Source: Actinomycetota bacterium (GTDB lineage: Bacteria; Actinomycetota; Thermoleophilia; Solirubrobacterales; Solirubrobacteraceae). Taken from it: a stretch of 16,651 nt of DNA. The stretch is from contig VAWY01000021.1 of the NCBI GenBank assembly GCA_005888335.1, positions 1 to 16,651 of the forward strand, read 5' to 3'. The first letter of the stretch is position 1. Each line of letters starts with the position of its first letter. This document shows, in pieces, positions 12,649 to 16,651 of this stretch. Below the pieces are notes generated by a model, which saw nothing but the letters and a program-made list of their open reading frames with translations, had not been told where the DNA came from and searched no databases. The position numbers were made by a program, and so were the translations under genes.

Positions 12649-14211
12649 ATGGCAGCGGGAGTGAGGCCGGGCTCCGCGGAGCGGCTGCCCGACGACGAGT
12701 CGCTGTTCCGCTCGCTGTTCGACGCCGACATCCTGGGCGTCGTCGTGGCCGATCAGGGGCGGGTCGTCGAGGCCAATGACGCCTTTCTCCGGATCGTCGG
12801 CGCCACGCGAGCCGAGCTCCTGGCGGGCCGGCTGACGTGGACGAGCGCGCCGCCGGCCGGGCAGGCCCGTGCCGGCCAGTGGGAGATCGAGCACGTGCGC
12901 CGCGACGGCTCGCGCGTGCCGCTGCTCGTGGGCGCGGCCGCCGCCGGCGCGGCGTCGTCGCGTGCGGTCTGCTTCGTCCTCGACGTCAGCGAGCGCCGGC
13001 GCGCCATCGAGCGCGTGACGCGCCTGCACGCGCTCGCCTCCGCGCTGTCGGCCGCCCCGTCGGCCGACGAGGTCGCCGACGCGATCCTGCGCCACGGCTC
13101 GGAGACGACCGGCGCGAGCTGCGCGGTGCTCGGCCTCGCCGCCGGCCGTGACCTCGTGCTCGCGCACCGGCACCGCTTCGGCGATGCCGCCGACGCGCCG
13201 ACGCACGTGCCGCTCGCCGCCGAGGCGCCGATGCCCGAGGCGATGCGCAGCGGGCGGCCGGTGCTCCTCGGCTCGCGCGAGGCGTGGCGGCGCCGCTTCC
13301 CGGCGCTGCTGCCGCGCGGCGACTTCGAGGCGTTCGCCGCCGTCCCCCTGATCGGCGAGCGCGGCGCGGTCGGCTGCATGGGCTTCGGCTTCTCCGACGA
13401 GCGCGCGTTCGACGCCGGCGACGTCGAGCTGCTGCAGGTGATCGCCCGCCAGGGCGCGCAGGCGCTCGACCGCGCGACGCTCTACGAGCAGCGCGCGCAC
13501 GCGGCGCGCACCCTCCAGCGCGGGCTGCTGCCCTCCGAGCTGCCCGACGTCCCCGGCCTGCAGATCGCCGCCGCCTACGAGCCGCTGGGCGCCGGCGACG
13601 AGGTCGGCGGCGACTTCTACGACGTGTTCGCCACCGACGCGGGCTGGACGGCGGCGATCGGCGACGTGTGCGGCAAGGGCGTCGAGGCCGCCGTCGTGAC
13701 CGGCATGGTGCGCCACACGCTGCGCGCCCTCGAGCTCGGCCACGGCGAGCCGGCCGCGGTGCTGCGCCGGCTCAACCAGGCCGTGCGCCGGCACGAGCCC
13801 GAGAGCCGCTTCTGCTCGGTCGCGCTCGCCCACCTGACCGCGCTGAAGTCGGGCTTCCGCGTCGACCTCGCGTCCGCCGGCCATCCTCCCGCGCTGGTCC
13901 TGCGCGCCCGGGGAGCGATCGAGGAGCTCGGCGCCTGCGGCAGCCTGCTGGGCATCGACCGCGAGATGCACCTCGTGACGACGACCTGCGAGCTGCAGCC
14001 CGGCGACGCGCTCGTCCTCTACACCGACGGCATCGTCGAGGCGCGCCGCGGCGGCGAGCTGTTCGGCTTCGAGCGCCTGCGCGCGGCCGTCGCCGCGGCG
14101 GCGGGGCGCGCCGCCCACGACATCACCGGCGGCATCGAGGCCGCGGTCGGCGCCTTTGCGCCCGGCCCGGCGGCCGACGACCGGGCGCTGCTCGTCCTGC
14201 GGGCGGAGTGA
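12649..14211 (+). CDS. PAS-GAF-PP2C (SpoIIE/RsbU-type) serine phosphatase
   Basis: A 520-residue cytoplasmic signalling phosphatase. A PAS domain covers about 17-115 ([20 protein letters not shown]), a GAF domain about 125-280 (ending [20 protein letters not shown]) and a SpoIIE-like PP2C domain about 290-520. [18 protein letters not shown] (287-304) is the typical lead-in. Metal-binding aspartates are visible at Asp322 (GGDFYDVF), Asp339 (GDVCGKG), Asp460 ([10 protein letters not shown]) and Asp510-Asp511 (DDRALLVL). Such enzymes usually dephosphorylate an anti-sigma-factor antagonist of the STAS family, switching a general stress sigma factor. No STAS protein or RsbW-like kinase lies within the window, so its partner is unknown. 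The start at ATG 12649 is supported by the -10 six bases upstream. Confidence 0.93.
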   Translation: MAAGVRPGSAERLPDDESLFRSLFDADILGVVVADQGRVVEANDAFLRIVGATRAELLAGRLTWTSAPPAGQARAGQWEIEHVRRDGSRVPLLVGAAAAGAASSRAVCFVLDVSERRRAIERVTRLHALASALSAAPSADEVADAILRHGSETTGASCAVLGLAAGRDLVLAHRHRFGDAADAPTHVPLAAEAPMPEAMRSGRPVLLGSREAWRRRFPALLPRGDFEAFAAVPLIGERGAVGCMGFGFSDERAFDAGDVELLQVIARQGAQALDRATLYEQRAHAARTLQRGLLPSELPDVPGLQIAAAYEPLGAGDEVGGDFYDVFATDAGWTAAIGDVCGKGVEAAVVTGMVRHTLRALELGHGEPAAVLRRLNQAVRRHEPESRFCSVALAHLTALKSGFRVDLASAGHPPALVLRARGAIEELGACGSLLGIDREMHLVTTTCELQPGDALVLYTDGIVEARRGGELFGFERLRAAVAAAAGRAAHDITGGIEAAVGAFAPGPAADDRALLVLRAE

Positions 14212-14218
14212 GCCGGGC

Positions 14219-14614
14219 TTAGCCTTCGGGCTCGAACGCCAGCGCGCACGAGTTCATGCACCAGCGCTGACCGGTCGGCCCGGGGCCGTCGTCGAAGATG
14301 TGGCCCAGGTGGCCGCCGCAGTTGGCGCAGCGGACCTCGGTGCGGATCATGCCGTGGCTGCGGTCCTCGATGAGCTCGACGTTGGCCGCGTTGGCGGGCT
14401 CGGTGAAGCTCGGCCAGCCCGTGCCGGACTCGAACTTCGTGTCCGAGCCGAACAGCTCGGCGCCGCAGCCGGCGCAGCGGTACGTGCCGTCCTCGTGGTT
14501 GTGGACGTAGGCGCCGGTGAACGGGCGCTCGGTCGCCCCGTGGCGCAGCACCTCGTAGGCCTCCGGGGCCAGCTCGGCGCGCCACTGCTCTTCGGTCTTG
14601 GTGATCTTGGGCAT
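14219..14614 (-). CDS. msrB: Peptide-methionine (R)-S-oxide reductase MsrB
   Basis: A 131-residue enzyme that repairs methionine-R-sulfoxide in proteins. Two CxxC zinc pairs (Cys47/Cys50 in CAGC and Cys96/Cys99 in CANC), the SGTGWPSF block at 63-70, [21 protein letters not shown] and the catalytic Cys119 in RWCMNS are all present and in order. The classical resolving-cysteine site is Thr65 (GTGWP); an additional Cys123 four residues after the catalytic one (NSCAL) may play that part or be reduced directly by thioredoxin. The start is ATG 14614, since [11 protein letters not shown] is a typical MsrB beginning; an in-frame ATG at 14650 would overlap the divergent gene. It ends seven bases from the PP2C stop (convergent) and starts 18 bases from the acyl-CoA synthetase start (divergent). 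Confidence 0.95.
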   Translation of the reverse strand: MPKITKTEEQWRAELAPEAYEVLRHGATERPFTGAYVHNHEDGTYRCAGCGAELFGSDTKFESGTGWPSFTEPANAANVELIEDRSHGMIRTEVRCANCGGHLGHIFDDGPGPTGQRWCMNSCALAFEPEG

Positions 14615-14632
14615 CGGTGATAACGGTACGGC
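14615..14632. promoter_or_regulatory. Eighteen-base divergent promoter gap between msrB and the acyl-CoA synthetase gene
   Basis: Only 18 bases separate the two opposing ATG codons, so both -10 elements must lie here and both -35 regions inside the opposite gene. On the minus strand TACCGT (14623-14628) stands eight bases before the msrB ATG. On the plus strand GATAAC (14619-14624) stands eight bases before ATG 14633. The two overlap, so transcription in the two directions may be mutually exclusive. Neither gene has room for a Shine-Dalgarno sequence at normal spacing that I can see. Confidence 0.35.
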
Positions 14633-16252
14633 ATGCTCTCCTACGCCCACGGCGCCTCGACGACCCCGCTGCTCGGTGAGACCATCGGCGCCAACCTCGA
14701 GCGCACGGTCGCGCGCGTCCCCGACGCCGAGGCGCTCGTCTCACGCCACCAGGGCATCCGGCTCACGTACGCAGAGCTCGACGAGGAGGTCGACCGTGCC
14801 GCCCGCGCGTTGCTCGCCGCGGGTCTGGCGCCGGGCGACCGCCTGGGCATCTGGAGTCCCAACCGGGCCGAGTGGGTGCTTATCCAGTACGCGACGGCGA
14901 AGGCCGGCGTGATCCTCGTCAACGTCAACCCGGCCTACCGCACCTCGGAGCTCGAGTACGCGCTCAACCAGTCCGGCTGCCGCATGCTCGTCGCGGCGCC
15001 CGCGTTCAAGACCTCCGACTACGCCGCGATGATCGAGGAGGTCCGCCCCCGCTGCCCCGCGCTGGAGCGCGTGGTCCTCTTCGACACGCCCGCGTGGGAC
15101 GAGCTGCTGGCCGGCGGCGACGCGCCGGCCGAGCTGCCCGAGCTGGGCTTCGACGAGCCGATCAACATCCAGTACACGAGCGGCACCACGGGCTTCCCCA
15201 AGGGCGCGACGCTCTCGCACCACAACATCCTCAACAACGGCTTCTTCGTCGGCGAGCTGTGCCGCTACACCGAGGCCGACCGCGTCTGCATCCCCGTGCC
15301 CTTCTACCACTGCTTCGGCATGGTCCTGGGCAACCTGGCCTGCACGACGCACGGGGCGTGCATGGTCATCCCCGCGCCGGCGTTCGAGCCCGAGCCGGTG
15401 CTCGAGGCGGTGCAGGAGGAGCGCTGCACGAGCCTCTACGGCGTGCCGACGATGTTCATCGCCGAGCTCGAGCACGAGCGCTTCGGCGACTTCGACCTGT
15501 CGAGCCTGCGGACGGGGATCATGGCCGGCTCGCCCTGCCCGGTGGAGGTCATGCGCAAGGTCATCGAGCGCATGCACATGGGGGAGGTGACGATCTGCTA
15601 CGGCATGACCGAGACCTCGCCCGTCTCGACGCAGACGGCCGCCGACGACGACCTCGACCGGCGCGTGGCGACGGTGGGGCGCGTGCACCCGCACGTCGAG
15701 GTGCGCATCGCCGATCCGGAGACCGGGCGCACGCTGCCGTGCGGGGAGCCCGGCGAGCTGCTCACGCGCGGGTACTCGGTGATGCTCGGCTACTGGGACG
15801 ACGCCGAGCGCACCGCCGAGGCGATCGACCGCGCGCGCTGGATGCACACCGGCGACGTGGCGACGATGGACGAGCAGGGCTACGTCAAGATCACCGGCCG
15901 CATCAAGGACATGGTCATCCGCGGCGGCGAGAACGTCTACCCGCGCGAGATCGAGGAGTTCCTCTACGGCCATCCCGACGTGAGCGACGTGCAGGTGGTC
16001 GGCGTCCCCGACGAGCGCTACGGGGAGGAGCTGGCGGCGTTCGTCGTGCTGCGAGCGGGCGCGGCGTGCACCGAGGACGACCTGCGCGAGTGGTGCCGCG
16101 GGCGGATCGCCCACTACAAGGTGCCGCGCTACGTGCGCTTCGTCGACGAGTTCCCGATGACCGTCACCGGGAAGGTGCAGAAGTTCCGGCTGCGCGAGCG
16201 CGCGATCGCCGAGCTCGGACTCGAGCGCGCCGCCGAGATCGCGACCGCCTAG
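14633..16252 (+). CDS. AMP-binding fatty-acyl-CoA synthetase-like enzyme (ACSF2/FadD type)
   Basis: A 539-residue adenylate-forming ligase that would activate a carboxylic acid with ATP and join it to CoA. Motifs in order: phosphate-binding loop [12 protein letters not shown] at 181-192, [11 protein letters not shown] at 223-233, the adenine-binding block YGMTETSP at 323-330, TGD at 406-408, the hinge [20 protein letters not shown] at 421-440 and the catalytic Lys514 in TVTGKVQKF. Length and motif style match the medium/long-chain ACSF2-like group rather than acetyl-CoA synthetase; the natural acid is unknown. ATG 14633 is the start, with MLSYAHGAS a common opening in this group. It stands alone, divergent from msrB. 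It could supply acyl-CoA for the dehydrogenase at 2346, though the genes are 11 kb apart. Confidence 0.93.
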   Translation: MLSYAHGASTTPLLGETIGANLERTVARVPDAEALVSRHQGIRLTYAELDEEVDRAARALLAAGLAPGDRLGIWSPNRAEWVLIQYATAKAGVILVNVNPAYRTSELEYALNQSGCRMLVAAPAFKTSDYAAMIEEVRPRCPALERVVLFDTPAWDELLAGGDAPAELPELGFDEPINIQYTSGTTGFPKGATLSHHNILNNGFFVGELCRYTEADRVCIPVPFYHCFGMVLGNLACTTHGACMVIPAPAFEPEPVLEAVQEERCTSLYGVPTMFIAELEHERFGDFDLSSLRTGIMAGSPCPVEVMRKVIERMHMGEVTICYGMTETSPVSTQTAADDDLDRRVATVGRVHPHVEVRIADPETGRTLPCGEPGELLTRGYSVMLGYWDDAERTAEAIDRARWMHTGDVATMDEQGYVKITGRIKDMVIRGGENVYPREIEEFLYGHPDVSDVQVVGVPDERYGEELAAFVVLRAGAACTEDDLREWCRGRIAHYKVPRYVRFVDEFPMTVTGKVQKFRLRERAIAELGLERAAEIATA

Positions 16253-16651
16253 CGCGGCGGTGGTGCGCCCGCGCGCGCCGCCCCGCCGCGGCGGCCCGCG
16301 GCGCCGCCGGGATCGTCCGCACGCCGTTGCAGCCGGCCTCCCAGCACAAGAAGCGGCTGAGGTTCGCCGTCCACCACGGCAGCGGCGCGCCGTGCGGCGG
16401 ATCCCAGTAGTCGTCGTTGCCGAAGTCGAAGAACTGCCCGCGCGGCCCGTCGCGCGTTTGGCGCGGCGAGCTCGGGAGGCACATCGTGTCCTCCAGCGCG
16501 TCGGTGCAATGGCCGGTGGGGTCGCCGTGCGGGGCGGCGTCGGGCTGCACGGCGCCGAGCGTGTGGCCGATCTCGTGGCGCACGGCGTCGGGGCCGCAGA
16601 AGCCCGCGGGCGTACGGAACAGGACGGCGACGCTGCCGCCCATGTTGTTGC
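16164..16651 (-). CDS. HExxH zinc metalloprotease-like protein (5' end off window)
   Basis: The 161 visible C-terminal residues contain [11 protein letters not shown], an HExxHxxG zinc-protease motif (HEIGH encoded at 16563-16577), followed a few residues later by APH, then a Cys/His-rich stretch ([12 protein letters not shown]) and the aromatic segment NDDYWDP. The third metzincin ligand position holds Gln (HTLGAVQ), so the His of APH may be the third ligand. Several cysteines suggest a secreted, disulfide-bonded protein; the signal peptide would lie beyond the window. From about 16300 leftward the frame is an Arg-rich low-complexity tail that runs 89 bases into the acyl-CoA synthetase gene before stopping at 16164. 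A neighbouring frame would instead stop at 16249, sharing CTAG with the opposing stop, so a small frameshift near the 3' end is possible. Confidence 0.75.
   Translation of the reverse strand, partial: NNMGGSVAVLFRTPAGFCGPDAVRHEIGHTLGAVQPDAAPHGDPTGHCTDALEDTMCLPSSPRQTRDGPRGQFFDFGNDDYWDPPHGAPLPWWTANLSRFLCWEAGCNGVRTIPAAPRAAAAGRRARAHHRRARRSRSRRRARVRARRSRARAAGTSAPSR

Noticed and set aside
12598..14118. Minus-strand open frame continuous with the N-terminus of trpB2, suggesting a giant fusion
   Set aside because: The upstream part is antisense to the PAS-GAF-PP2C gene, which has clear domains. The trpB2 start at 12597 fits the family and has its own -10.
1..16651. tRNA, rRNA, CRISPR array, insertion sequence or phage genes
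   Set aside because: Gaps are too short, and no spaced identical repeats, transposase motifs or terminal inverted repeats were seen.

Overview
The window is very GC-rich, with codons ending almost always in G or C, tightly packed genes, several GTG starts and few Shine-Dalgarno sequences. Many starts instead sit 6 to 8 nt behind a -10-like hexamer, as expected for leaderless mRNAs. This fits a high-GC actinobacterium. The mix of PspC/ToastRack genes, GAF-PP2C and PAS-EAL signalling proteins and a secreted HExxH protease suggests Thermoleophilia (Solirubrobacterales-like), but that placement is inference. I see no rRNA, tRNA, CRISPR array, insertion sequence or phage gene. No gene-free stretch exceeds about 100 bases.

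Layout. 1-880 (-): CapA-family metallophosphatase, cut by the left edge. 977-1342 (+): conserved-looking small protein. 1370-1585 (-): 71-residue Cys-tail protein. 1620-2303 (-): TetR regulator, divergent from an acyl-CoA dehydrogenase at 2346-3593 (+) across a gap of about 40 bp holding a candidate operator. 3682-6859 (+): four-gene envelope-stress-type operon of PspC/ToastRack membrane protein, 59-residue two-helix membrane protein, PspC-fused histidine kinase and LuxR-type response regulator. Two direct repeats of CCTAGGGGTCA precede it. 6937-8442 (+): PAS-PAS-EAL c-di-GMP phosphodiesterase. 8470-10251 (+): Tat-signal flavoprotein of the phytoene desaturase/amine oxidase type. 10244-10660 (-): SnoaL-like protein. 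10749-11249 (+): membrane-anchored protein with seven GX3 repeats. 11246-12597 (-): trpB2 broken by a one-base frameshift. 12649-14211 (+): PAS-GAF-PP2C phosphatase. 14219-14614 (-): MsrB. 14633-16252 (+): fatty-acyl-CoA-synthetase-like enzyme. 16164-16651 (-): zinc metalloprotease, cut by the right edge.

How the genes fit together. The acyl-CoA dehydrogenase with its TetR regulator and the acyl-CoA synthetase point to fatty-acid or related acyl catabolism. The middle third is sensory: membrane stress (PspC operon), c-di-GMP turnover (EAL) and a serine phosphatase (PP2C). The most unusual items are a roughly 80-nt palindromic, codon-biased in-frame insertion inside the response-regulator receiver domain (6347-6429), the trpB2 frameshift (near 12215-12220), the repeat pair before the PspC operon, the mirror-image promoters between trpB2 and the PP2C gene, and convergent genes whose stop codons share palindromes.
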